Below, in pieces: positions 15,758-22,789 of a stretch of 37,353 nt of DNA. The stretch comes from Micromonospora acroterricola (GTDB taxonomy: Bacteria; Actinomycetota; Actinomycetes; Mycobacteriales; Micromonosporaceae), in assembly GCF_003172955.1 (NCBI RefSeq), contig NZ_QGKR01000203.1, positions 1 to 37,353 of the forward strand, read 5' to 3'. The translations under genes and the position numbers were made by a program. Positions within the stretch are counted from its first letter, which is position 1; every line of letters begins with the position of its first letter. The notes beneath the pieces were generated by a model. It did no database searches. It saw only the letters and a program-made list of their open reading frames with translations, and was not told where the DNA came from.

Positions 15758-16302
15758 CCGACTCCTTCGAGCACCTCATCCGCTCCACCCTCACCGACCT
15801 GGCCGAGGAGGCACCGATCGTGCATGACCAGTTGAGCCGAGCGGAACGGCGGGTGCGCAACCGGCGCCGGGCCACGGTGACGATGGGGGCGTTGGGCACC
15901 CTCGCGGCCATTGTGATCGCCACCCCGCTCGCCCTCGCGGGGACCGGCTCGGACCAGCCCCGACCGGCCGCGCCCAACCCCGCGGTCGAGCCCAGCCTGC
16001 CCGTACCCACCCCGTCCGGACCGGCGGTCGGGCCGGGGCCGGTCGCGCCGAGCCCGTCGGGCGAGCCGGGCCCGCCCGGTGTGCCCGGCCGGTCTAGTGT
16101 GCCGGGCCCGCCTGGTGTGCCGGGCCCGCCCGGTGTGCCGGGCCGGCCTTGGCCGACCGTCGAGCCGAGCCCGTCCGGGCCGGTCGCTGTGCCCGGGGCG
16201 CCCGGCGGTGCGCCTGGGGCGCCGGGCGTGCCGAGCCCAGTGAGCCCGGCGGTCGAGCCGAGCCCGTCCGGGCCTCCCGGCGTGCCGAGCCGGGTGAGCT
16301 GA
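15754..16302 (+). CDS. Membrane protein with collagen-like Pro/Gly tail, probable sigma-factor partner
   Basis: This 182-residue protein has three parts. A charged N-terminal region (1-40) contains LIRSTLTDLAEEAP and a basic RRVRNRRR stretch. One membrane segment lies at about 42-63. The rest is low-complexity, rich in Pro, Gly, Ser and Val, and contains collagen-like triplets at about residues 109-132 (GVPGPP units encoded by an 18-bp repeat). It overlaps the sigma gene by 4 nt, so it is likely the cognate regulator, with the N-terminus inside the cell. It has no Cys and no zinc anti-sigma motif. Relatives, as I remember them, continue into a folded extracytoplasmic domain after the Pro-rich linker; here the gene stops, so the sensory domain may be lost. 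Confidence 0.7.
   Translation: MTDSFEHLIRSTLTDLAEEAPIVHDQLSRAERRVRNRRRATVTMGALGTLAAIVIATPLALAGTGSDQPRPAAPNPAVEPSLPVPTPSGPAVGPGPVAPSPSGEPGPPGVPGRSSVPGPPGVPGPPGVPGRPWPTVEPSPSGPVAVPGAPGGAPGAPGVPSPVSPAVEPSPSGPPGVPSRVS
16078..16149 (+). repeat. 18-bp tandem repeat, four copies (in-frame, Gly-Val-Pro-Gly-Pro-Pro)
   Basis: Four 18-bp units begin at 16078, 16096, 16114 and 16132, close to GGTGTGCCGGGCCCGCCT, with a few substitutions. Each encodes six residues (two collagen triplets) in the membrane protein tail. Copy number could vary by slippage without breaking the frame. Confidence 0.8.
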
Positions 16303-16308
16303 TCAGAC

Positions 16309-16346
16309 CCGGTCAGGTCGGGCGGTCTACCGTCCGGCCTGACCGG
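16309..16346. terminator. Long bipartite terminator hairpin
   Basis: CCGGTCAGG (16309-16317) pairs with CCTGACCGG (16338-16346). Inside, after a 2-nt internal loop, GGGCGG pairs with CCGTCC (one wobble) around loop TCTA. It begins 7 nt after the membrane protein stop. The stop of the minus-strand HxlR remnant lies in its loop. Confidence 0.75.
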
Positions 16347-16581
16347 CTGGAGGTTCGTCCTGGTCGGCCGCGTCGGCGCCGAGCCGCCGATGGCTCCAGT
16401 CGATCAGCGGCTGGAGCAGCGTCATCAACTCCCGACCGTCCTGGGTCGGCCCGTAGCGGATCTGCACCGGTGACGTCGGAATGACGGTCCGCTCGATCAA
16501 CCCGTCGCTCTCCAACTCCCTGAGTCGCTGGGCGAGCAGCCGATCGGAGATGCCGGCCACTGCCCCCCGGTACTCGTCGCC
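16327..16581 (-). pseudogene. HxlR-family regulator, N-terminally truncated remnant
   Basis: The minus strand encodes the second half of an HxlR winged-helix domain: VAGISDRLLAQRLRELESDG, then LIERTVIPTSPVQIRYGPT, then ELMTLLQPLIDWSHRRL. In the family this is preceded by about 40 residues with a conserved Cys and a WTLLILREL-type helix. Those are absent. Upstream, the frame stays open only because it runs antisense to the oxidoreductase remnant. Loss of the first helices of the DNA-binding domain makes it almost certainly non-functional. The break lies near 16575. Confidence 0.6.
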
Positions 16582-16848
16582 GGCCGGGCCGACGGCGCGT
16601 ACGTCAACTTCGAGAGCCGGCCGGACCCGGCCGCGTTCGCCCGGATCTATCCGGGTGAGACCGGCGCCCGGGTGCGGCGGCTCTGGCGACGGTACGACCC
16701 CGACGGCGTGTTCCGGCCGGCCCTGCTGACCGGCCAACCCGCACGGTCGGGCCAACCCGCACGGTCCGGCCAGTCCGCGCGGTCCGGCCAGTCCGCGCGG
16801 TCCGGCCAGTCCGCGCGGTCCGGCCAGCCCCACCGGCGCCGCCGCTGA
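16576..16848 (+). pseudogene. C-terminal remnant of an FAD-linked (BBE-type) oxidoreductase, with repeat tail
   Basis: A plus-strand frame without a start reads DGAYVNF, then FARIYPGETGARVRRLWRRY, then DPDGVFRPA. This matches the end of berberine-bridge-type FAD oxidoreductases, in which a YVNF motif is followed some 30 residues later by YDPxxxFR. After that the frame runs through the 18-bp repeat (SGQSAR units) to a stop at 16846-16848. The rest of the gene is missing. It abuts the truncated HxlR gene head to head, which suggests a deletion or recombination joined the two. The assignment is by motif only. Confidence 0.5.
16729..16836 (+). repeat. 18-bp tandem repeat, six copies
   Basis: Six 18-bp units start at 16729, 16747, 16765, 16783, 16801 and 16819. 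The three central units are identical (TCCGGCCAGTCCGCGCGG) and the flanking ones diverge. On the plus strand they encode Ser-Gly-Gln-Ser/Pro-Ala-Arg. The period equals that of the unrelated repeat 600 bp upstream. Confidence 0.88.
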
Positions 16849-16947
16849 CGGCCACCCGCGCCGGCCGTTGCCCAGATGGCTGCACGCCCAGGTCCGATTC
16901 CCGCCAGCCGGGAGCCCGGCGAGCGGGGCATCATCGGTGGCGTGGAG

Positions 16948-18420
16948 ATGGACTTCGAGCGGTGCTACCGGGCTGTGGACAGCCGTGACCAGCGGTTCGA
17001 CGGCTGGTTCTACACCGGCGTGACGTCAACCGGGATCTACTGCCGGCCGTCCTGCCCGGCGACCACGCCCAAGCGACAGAACGTCCGGTTCTTCCCGTCC
17101 GCCGCCGCGGCACAGGGTGCCGGCCTACGGGCCTGCCGCCGCTGCCGACCGGACGCCGCGCCCGGCTCGCCGCAGTGGGACGTTCGCGCCGACGTGGTCG
17201 GCCGGGCGATGCGGCTGATCGCCGACGGGGTGGTCGACCGGGACGGCGTCCCCGGGCTGGCCTCCAAGCTCGGCTACACCGAGCGGCACCTGCACCGGAT
17301 GCTGCGCGCCGAGATGGGAGCGGGGCCGCTCGCGCTGGCCCGGGCCCAACGGGCGCAGACCGCCCGGATCCTGATCGAGACGACCGGCCTCGGGATGGCC
17401 GAGATCGCGTTCGCCGCCGGCTTCGGGAGCGTCCGGCAGTTCAACGACACGGTCCGGGAGGTGTACGGGATCGCCCCGTCCGAGCTGCGGGCGGCCCGTG
17501 GCCGGCACGAGGCGCCGGTCGGGGCGGGGACCATCACGCTCCGGCTGGCGTACCGGCCGCCGCTGCACGCCCGCGCGCTGCTGGACTTCCTCGCGGTGCG
17601 GGCGCTGCCCGGCGTGGAGGAGGTCCGTGACAGGACGTACCACCGGGGGTTGCGGTTGCCGCACGGCGCCGGCCAGGTGGCGCTGACCCCGGCGGACGGG
17701 CACGTGGCGGCGACGCTGCGCCTGGCCGACCTGCGCGACCTGGCGCCGGCCGTGGCCCGCTGCCGCCGGCTGCTCGACCTGGACGCCGACCCGGCCGCCG
17801 TCGACGCCACGCTCGCCGCCGACCCGGCGCTCGCCCCGGCGGTCGCCGCCGAACCGGGCATCCGGGTTCCCCGCGCGGTGGACGGCTTCGAGCTGGCGGT
17901 CCGCGCCATCATCGGTCAGCAGGTCTCGGTCACCTCCGCCCGCACCACCCTCACCCGCCTGCTGTCCGCCCGCGACCGCGTCGACGGGAGCCTGGAGCCC
18001 GGTCAACCTGATGATCAGCGAGGCGAGAGCGGCGCGGGCGGCCTCCGCGGCTTTCCCAGCGCGGAGGACGTGCTCGGGATGCCGGACGCGGCGTTCGGAA
18101 TGCCGGTCGGGCGGCGGGAGACCGTACGCGCGCTGGCCCGGGCGGTGGCCGACGGGGAGCTGGACCTGGCGCCCGGCGGCGACCGGGAGGAGACGGTCCG
18201 ACGGCTGCTGGCGCTGCCCGGCATCGGCCCGTGGACCGCCGGCTACCTGGCCATGCGCGCCTTCGGCGACCCGGACGTCCTGCTCCCCACCGACCTGGCG
18301 GTCCGACGCGGCGCGGCCGCGCTCGGCCTGCCCGACACCCCGAAGACCCTCGACGCGTACGCCGAACGTTGGCGCCCCTGGCGGTCCTACGCCACGATCA
18401 GACTCTGGAGAGCGGCATGA
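16948..18420 (+). CDS. Ada-AlkA fusion: methylphosphotriester-sensing regulator and 3-methyladenine DNA glycosylase
   Basis: This 490-residue fusion senses and repairs alkylated DNA. The N-terminal Ada zinc domain has Cys32, Cys36, Cys63 and Cys66, with the spacing of E. coli Ada; Cys32 in TGIYCRPSC would take methyl from phosphotriesters. An AraC-type HTH pair follows (about 80-185; LGYTERHLHRML and MAEIAFAAGFGSVRQFN). Then come an AlkA N-terminal domain (about 195-285) and an HhH-GPD glycosylase domain with LPGIGPWTAGY and the catalytic Asp449 in LPTDLAV. A Gly/Glu/Gln-rich linker around SLEPGQPDDQRGESG within the glycosylase half looks like a small insertion. The start at ATG 16948 is chosen by the DFERCYRAV motif; GTG 16942 is possible. 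The stop overlaps ogt (ATGA). As an Ada-type sensor it probably activates its own operon. Confidence 0.93.
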   Translation: MDFERCYRAVDSRDQRFDGWFYTGVTSTGIYCRPSCPATTPKRQNVRFFPSAAAAQGAGLRACRRCRPDAAPGSPQWDVRADVVGRAMRLIADGVVDRDGVPGLASKLGYTERHLHRMLRAEMGAGPLALARAQRAQTARILIETTGLGMAEIAFAAGFGSVRQFNDTVREVYGIAPSELRAARGRHEAPVGAGTITLRLAYRPPLHARALLDFLAVRALPGVEEVRDRTYHRGLRLPHGAGQVALTPADGHVAATLRLADLRDLAPAVARCRRLLDLDADPAAVDATLAADPALAPAVAAEPGIRVPRAVDGFELAVRAIIGQQVSVTSARTTLTRLLSARDRVDGSLEPGQPDDQRGESGAGGLRGFPSAEDVLGMPDAAFGMPVGRRETVRALARAVADGELDLAPGGDREETVRRLLALPGIGPWTAGYLAMRAFGDPDVLLPTDLAVRRGAAALGLPDTPKTLDAYAERWRPWRSYATIRLWRAA

Positions 18421-18926
18421 CCATCGACAGCACCGTGCTGAACACCCCGACCGGCCCGCTGAGCATCCTCGCCGGCCCGGACGGCGACGTCCGGGCGGCG
18501 GGCTTCACCCCGGACCCGGCGGCGCTGCTGCCCCTGGTCCACCCCACCCTGCGGGCGCCGCTGCGGCAGCGGGCCGACCTGGGTCCGGTCAGCGTGGCCG
18601 TCCGGTCCTACCTGGACGGCGACCTCACCGCCATCGACGCGGTGCCGGTCCGGCAGGTGACCGCGGGCGAGTTCATGGCGCACGCCTGGCAGGTGCTGCG
18701 CGAGGTGCCTCCGGGCACCCCGGTCACCTACACCGGGTACGCGGCGCTGGCCGGCCGACCGCCGGCCGTACGCGCGGCCGCTGCCGCCTGCGCCCGCAAC
18801 GCGGCGGCGCTGTTCGTGCCCTGCCACCGGGTGCTGCGCACGGACGGCACGCTCGGTGGCTACCGCTGGGGGCTGGACGTGAAGAAGTGGCTTCTCGGTC
18901 ATGAGCGACGGTTGACAGCAAGCTGA
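18417..18926 (+). CDS. ogt: Methylated-DNA--protein-cysteine S-methyltransferase
   Basis: This 169-residue suicide repair protein moves methyl groups from O6-methylguanine to its own cysteine. The active-site motif VPCHRV places the acceptor at Cys136. The helix-turn-helix region (around PVTYTGYAALAGRPPAVRAA) and the following GGYRWGLDVKKWLL segment are typical of the DNA-binding domain. Length matches Ogt-type proteins that lack an Ada domain. The ATG overlaps the upstream ada-alkA stop by 4 nt, so sensing, glycosylase and direct-reversal functions are made from one message. No terminator is evident before the ABC gene 38 nt downstream. Confidence 0.95.
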   Translation: MTIDSTVLNTPTGPLSILAGPDGDVRAAGFTPDPAALLPLVHPTLRAPLRQRADLGPVSVAVRSYLDGDLTAIDAVPVRQVTAGEFMAHAWQVLREVPPGTPVTYTGYAALAGRPPAVRAAAAACARNAAALFVPCHRVLRTDGTLGGYRWGLDVKKWLLGHERRLTAS

Positions 18927-18963
18927 CACAAGGATCGACACCTGTTGACGCTACCGTCGGGTA

Positions 18964-20826
18964 GTGCTTGTGGAGAGCGACGGCGACCCGGCCGCCCGGG
19001 TCGCCGCGGGCCCTCACCCCGTGCACAACCTCTGGCGGTTGCGCCGCTACCTGCGCCCGTACGCCGCCCAGTTCGCCTGGCTGCTGGTCGCCGGGCTCGC
19101 CGGCACCGCCGCCGGGATCGCCGTCCCGCTGGTGGTGCAGCGGGTGGTGGACGGGCCGGTGGCCCGACGCGATCCCGCCGGCCTGCTCCAGCTCGGCGCC
19201 CTGGCGCTGCTGCTCGGCGTGGCCGAGGCGGTGCTCATCTTCATCCGCCGGTGGGTGCAGTCCTCCTCGGCGATCGGCATGGAGGCGGCGCTGCGCGCCG
19301 ACGTGTACGCCCACCTGCAACGGTTGTCGACGGGCTTCCACGACCGCTGGCAGTCCGGCCAGCTGCTGTCCCGGATCACCAGCGACCTGTCGGTGATCCG
19401 CCGGTTCCTCTCCTTCGGCGTGTTCTTCCTGGTGCTCAACCTGACCACCTACCTGGTGGTGGTGCTGCTGCTGATCCACCTGCACCCCGCGCTCGGGCTG
19501 CTGGTCGCGGCGAGCGCGGTGCCACTGCTGCTGATCAGTCGTCGGTTCGGCCGGCATTACCACGCCGCGTCGCGCCGCATGCAGGACCAGCAGGGCGACG
19601 TGGCGACGCTGGTCGAGGAGACCGCGCAGGGCCTGCGCACGATGAAGGCGTACGGCCGGGGGCCCGAGCTGGCCGCCCGCTTCACCGGTGGCGCCCGGAC
19701 CCTGCACGACACCGGCGTACGCAAGGGCCGGCTGCTGGCCAACACGGCGGGGCTGCTCGACCTGGTGCCCAACCTGACGCTGGGCGTGGTGCTGGTGGCG
19801 GGTGCGGCCGCCGCCGCGCGGGGCGTGCTCACCATCGGCGAGCTGGTGGCGTTCGCCAGCCTCCAACTGATGCTCATCTGGCCGGTGCAGTCGCTGGGTT
19901 GGATCATCGCCAACGGCCAGGAGGCGGCCACCGCCGCCGACCGGATCCAGGAGGTGCTGGACACCCGGCCGCAGATCGTGGACTCTCCCGGCGCGCTCGC
20001 CCTGCCCCGCGAGGCGGTCCACGGCCGGCTCCACTTCGAACGGGTCGCGTTCCGCTACCCGGGCACCGCCGCACCCGTGCTGGACGGGGTCGACCTGACC
20101 ATCGAGCCGGGCGAGACGCTGGCCCTGGTGGGCGCCACCGGCAGCGGCAAGAGCACGCTGCTGTCCCTGGTGCCCCGGCTGCACGAGGTGACCGGCGGCC
20201 GGATCACCCTGGACGGGCACGACCTGCGGGAGCTGCGCCTGGACTCGCTGCGCCGCCTGGTCGGGGTGGCGTTCGAGGAACCCACGCTGTTCTCCATGTC
20301 GGTGCGGGAGAACCTCACCCTGGGCCGTCCGGACGCCGGCGACGACGAGGTCCGGGCGGCCCTCGCGCTGGCCCAGGCTGACTTCGCGTACGACCTGCCG
20401 TGGGGGTTGGCAACCCGGGTGGGTGAGCAGGGGTTGTCCCTCTCCGGCGGGCAGCGGCAGCGGCTGGCCCTGGCCCGGGCGGTCCTCGGCCGTCCGGCGC
20501 TGCTGGTGCTGGACGACCCGCTGTCCGCCCTCGACGTGCACACCGAGGCGCTGGTCGAGGCGGCGCTGCGGCGGGTCCTGCGCAACAGCACCGCGCTGCT
20601 GGTGGTGCACCGGCCGTCGACGATCGCGCTGGCCGACCGGGTCGCCCTGCTCGACGGCGGGCGGATCGCGGCGATCGGCCGGCACTCCGAGCTGCTGGCC
20701 ACCGTGCCGGCCTACCGGGCGCTGCTCGCCGCCGAGCCGCCGGTCGGGCAGCCACCACCATCCGGCGCCGCGTCGACGGCGTCCCCGGCGGCCACTTCGG
20801 ACGGACGGGGGTTGGTGCGGTCGTGA
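18964..20826 (+). CDS. ABC exporter half-transporter with degenerate ATP site (subunit 1)
   Basis: This 620-residue type IV ABC exporter half has six membrane helices (about 25-310) followed by an ATPase domain. Walker A is GATGSGKST (about 391-399), the signature is LSGGQ, and the H-loop His is in VVHRPSTI. Two catalytic positions are altered. The Q-loop reads VGVAFEEPTLF, without the usual Gln, and Walker B reads LLVLDDPLSALD, with Asp for the catalytic Glu. Together with the coupled second half, this is the pattern of heterodimeric multidrug-type exporters with one weak ATP site. The GTG start has no ribosome site; a CTACC-GTCG-GGTAG palindrome lies just upstream (18951-18964). The stop overlaps the next gene (GTGA). 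Confidence 0.92.
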   Translation: MLVESDGDPAARVAAGPHPVHNLWRLRRYLRPYAAQFAWLLVAGLAGTAAGIAVPLVVQRVVDGPVARRDPAGLLQLGALALLLGVAEAVLIFIRRWVQSSSAIGMEAALRADVYAHLQRLSTGFHDRWQSGQLLSRITSDLSVIRRFLSFGVFFLVLNLTTYLVVVLLLIHLHPALGLLVAASAVPLLLISRRFGRHYHAASRRMQDQQGDVATLVEETAQGLRTMKAYGRGPELAARFTGGARTLHDTGVRKGRLLANTAGLLDLVPNLTLGVVLVAGAAAAARGVLTIGELVAFASLQLMLIWPVQSLGWIIANGQEAATAADRIQEVLDTRPQIVDSPGALALPREAVHGRLHFERVAFRYPGTAAPVLDGVDLTIEPGETLALVGATGSGKSTLLSLVPRLHEVTGGRITLDGHDLRELRLDSLRRLVGVAFEEPTLFSMSVRENLTLGRPDAGDDEVRAALALAQADFAYDLPWGLATRVGEQGLSLSGGQRQRLALARAVLGRPALLVLDDPLSALDVHTEALVEAALRRVLRNSTALLVVHRPSTIALADRVALLDGGRIAAIGRHSELLATVPAYRALLAAEPPVGQPPPSGAASTASPAATSDGRGLVRS

Positions 20827-22700
20827 GCGTGCCGGAGCAGGCCGAACCGCCCGGGGAGGAACCGGAGCTGACTCGCTGGCGCGGGACGGCCACCGACCCG
20901 GAGGCGGACCGGAGCCGGGCCGAGGAGAGCACCCCCGAGGCGGTGGCCCGGCTGCGCCGGCTCAGTCGGACGCTCCTCGCCGACCTGCTCCGCCCACACC
21001 GGAGGCGGCTCGGCGCCGCCGTCGGCCTGCTGCTGGCCCAGAACGCGGCCGCGATGGCCGGCCCGTACCTGGTCATGATCGGCATCGACCGGGCCATCGC
21101 GCCGTTGCGGGCCGGTGACGCCAGGCCGCTGGTCGCCGTCGCCGGGGCGTTCGCCGCCGCCGCGGTGACCGAGTACGTGGCCCGCCGCGGGTTCCTCGCC
21201 CTCTCCGCACGGATCGGCCAGGCCGTCCTGCTGGACCTGCGGCGGCGGGTGTTCGGGCACTTCCTGCGACTGTCGGTGGGCTTCCACGAGCGGTACACCT
21301 CCGGCCGGATGGTCTCCCGGCTCACCAGTGACCTGGACTCGATAGCCGAACTGGTCGACGGCGGAATCGACAGCCTGGTGCTGGCCGCGCTGTCGATCCT
21401 GTCGGTGGCGGCCATCCTGCTCTGGCTGGACCTGCCGCTGGCCGCCGTCACGCTGTTCGCGTTCCCGTTCCTGTTCTGGCTCTCCCGCTGGTTCGCCCGC
21501 GCGTCGGCCAGCGCGTACCGACGGACCCGGGAGGCCATCGCGCTGGTCATCGTGCACTTCGTCGAGTCGATGCGGGGCATCCGGGCGGTGCAGGCGTTCC
21601 GCCGGGAGCCCCGCAACCAGCGCATCTTCGTGGCACTCGGCGACGACTACCGGCAGGCCAGCCTGCACGCGTTCCGCCTGATCGCCACGTACTCCCCGGC
21701 GATCAAGCTGATCGGCAACGTCACGGTGGCTGTGGTGCTCTGCTACGGCGGCTGGCGGGTGCTCGGCGGGCAGACCGAGGTCGGCGTGCTCGCCGCGTTC
21801 CTCCTCTACCTGCGTCGCTTCTTCGAGCCGATGCAGGAGCTCAGTCAGTTCTACAACTCGCTCCAGTCGGCCACCGCGGCGCTGGAGAAACTGGCCGGCG
21901 TGCTGGACGAGCGGCCGGCGGTCGCCCAACCGGCCCGGCCCGTGCCGCTGCCGACCGGCGCCGGCCGCGGTGAGGTCGTCTTCGGGGCGGTCTCCTTCGG
22001 CTACCGCGCCGACACCCCGATCCTCTCCGGTGTGGAGCTGACCGTGCCCGCCGGGCAGACGGTCGCGTTGATCGGGCCGACCGGCGCGGGCAAGTCGACC
22101 GTCGCCAAGCTCGTCGCCCGGTTCCACGACCCGGACAGCGGCACGGTCCGGCTGGACGGCATCGACCTGCGTGCGGTCGGCGACGCCGACCTGCGCCGCG
22201 CGGTGGTGCTGGTCACCCAGGAGAACCACCTGTTCAGCGGCACCGTGGCCGAGAACATCCGGTTCGGCCGGCCGGGCGCCGACGACGCCGCGGTGCAGGC
22301 CGCCGCCCGGGCGATCGGCGCGCACGAGTTCATCACCGCGCTGCCCGACGGGTACGCCACGCAGGTGCACCGGCGCGGCGGCCGGCTCTCCGCCGGGCAG
22401 CGGCAGCTGGTCGCGTTCGCCCGGGCGTTCCTGGCCGACCCGACCGTGCTGATCCTGGACGAGGCCACGTCCTCGCTGGACGTGCCGACCGAGCGGCTGG
22501 TGCAGCGGGCGCTCGGCACCATCCTGCGGGACCGGACCGCCCTGGTCATCGCGCACCGACTCTCCACCGTGGAGACCGCCGACCGGGTGCTCGTCCTCGA
22601 CGGTGGGCGAGTCGTCGAGGACGGCCCGCCCGCCGTGCTGGCCGAGGCCGACGGCCGGTACGCCGCACTGCGCCGGCAGTGGCGCGAGTCGCTGGTCTAG
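20823..22700 (+). CDS. ABC exporter half-transporter with intact ATP motifs (subunit 2)
   Basis: This 625-residue partner half-transporter begins with a polar 45-residue N-terminus, then a six-helix membrane domain (about 55-335), then the ATPase domain. Walker A is GPTGAGKST. The Q-loop is VLVTQENHLF with Gln present. The signature is LSAGQ, a one-residue variant of LSGGQ. Walker B is VLILDEATSSLD with the catalytic Glu, and the H-loop is VIAHRLSTV. In heterodimers the variant signature of this chain would complement the degenerate site of the partner. It starts at GTG within the upstream stop. Substrates may be drugs, lipids or peptides; nothing nearby settles it. Confidence 0.93.
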   Translation: MSVPEQAEPPGEEPELTRWRGTATDPEADRSRAEESTPEAVARLRRLSRTLLADLLRPHRRRLGAAVGLLLAQNAAAMAGPYLVMIGIDRAIAPLRAGDARPLVAVAGAFAAAAVTEYVARRGFLALSARIGQAVLLDLRRRVFGHFLRLSVGFHERYTSGRMVSRLTSDLDSIAELVDGGIDSLVLAALSILSVAAILLWLDLPLAAVTLFAFPFLFWLSRWFARASASAYRRTREAIALVIVHFVESMRGIRAVQAFRREPRNQRIFVALGDDYRQASLHAFRLIATYSPAIKLIGNVTVAVVLCYGGWRVLGGQTEVGVLAAFLLYLRRFFEPMQELSQFYNSLQSATAALEKLAGVLDERPAVAQPARPVPLPTGAGRGEVVFGAVSFGYRADTPILSGVELTVPAGQTVALIGPTGAGKSTVAKLVARFHDPDSGTVRLDGIDLRAVGDADLRRAVVLVTQENHLFSGTVAENIRFGRPGADDAAVQAAARAIGAHEFITALPDGYATQVHRRGGRLSAGQRQLVAFARAFLADPTVLILDEATSSLDVPTERLVQRALGTILRDRTALVIAHRLSTVETADRVLVLDGGRVVEDGPPAVLAEADGRYAALRRQWRESLV

Positions 22701-22760
22701 GCGACGGCTTCGCCGACGGACGCGCGCCGGTTCGCGTGTTCGGGCGCAACTACGTCGCCT

Positions 22761-22783
22761 GGCACCCGCCTGGTGCCTACGAT
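22761..22783 (+). promoter_or_regulatory. Probable valS promoter (-10) with adjacent palindrome
   Basis: TACGAT at 22778-22783 lies 6 nt before the valS ATG, so transcription would begin at or next to the start codon (leaderless). Directly upstream, GGCACC-CGCCT-GGTGCC (22761-22777) is a perfect 6-bp palindrome that could bind a regulator. No good -35 is visible. Confidence 0.45.
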
Positions 22784-22789
22784 CGCAGG

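Noticed and set aside
16729..16836. 18-bp repeats as a CRISPR array
   Set aside because: Units are directly abutting with no spacers and are too short; this is a tandem repeat.
18912..18950. TTGACA and TTGACG before the first ABC gene as a sigma-70 promoter
   Set aside because: No acceptable -10 lies 16-19 nt downstream of either.
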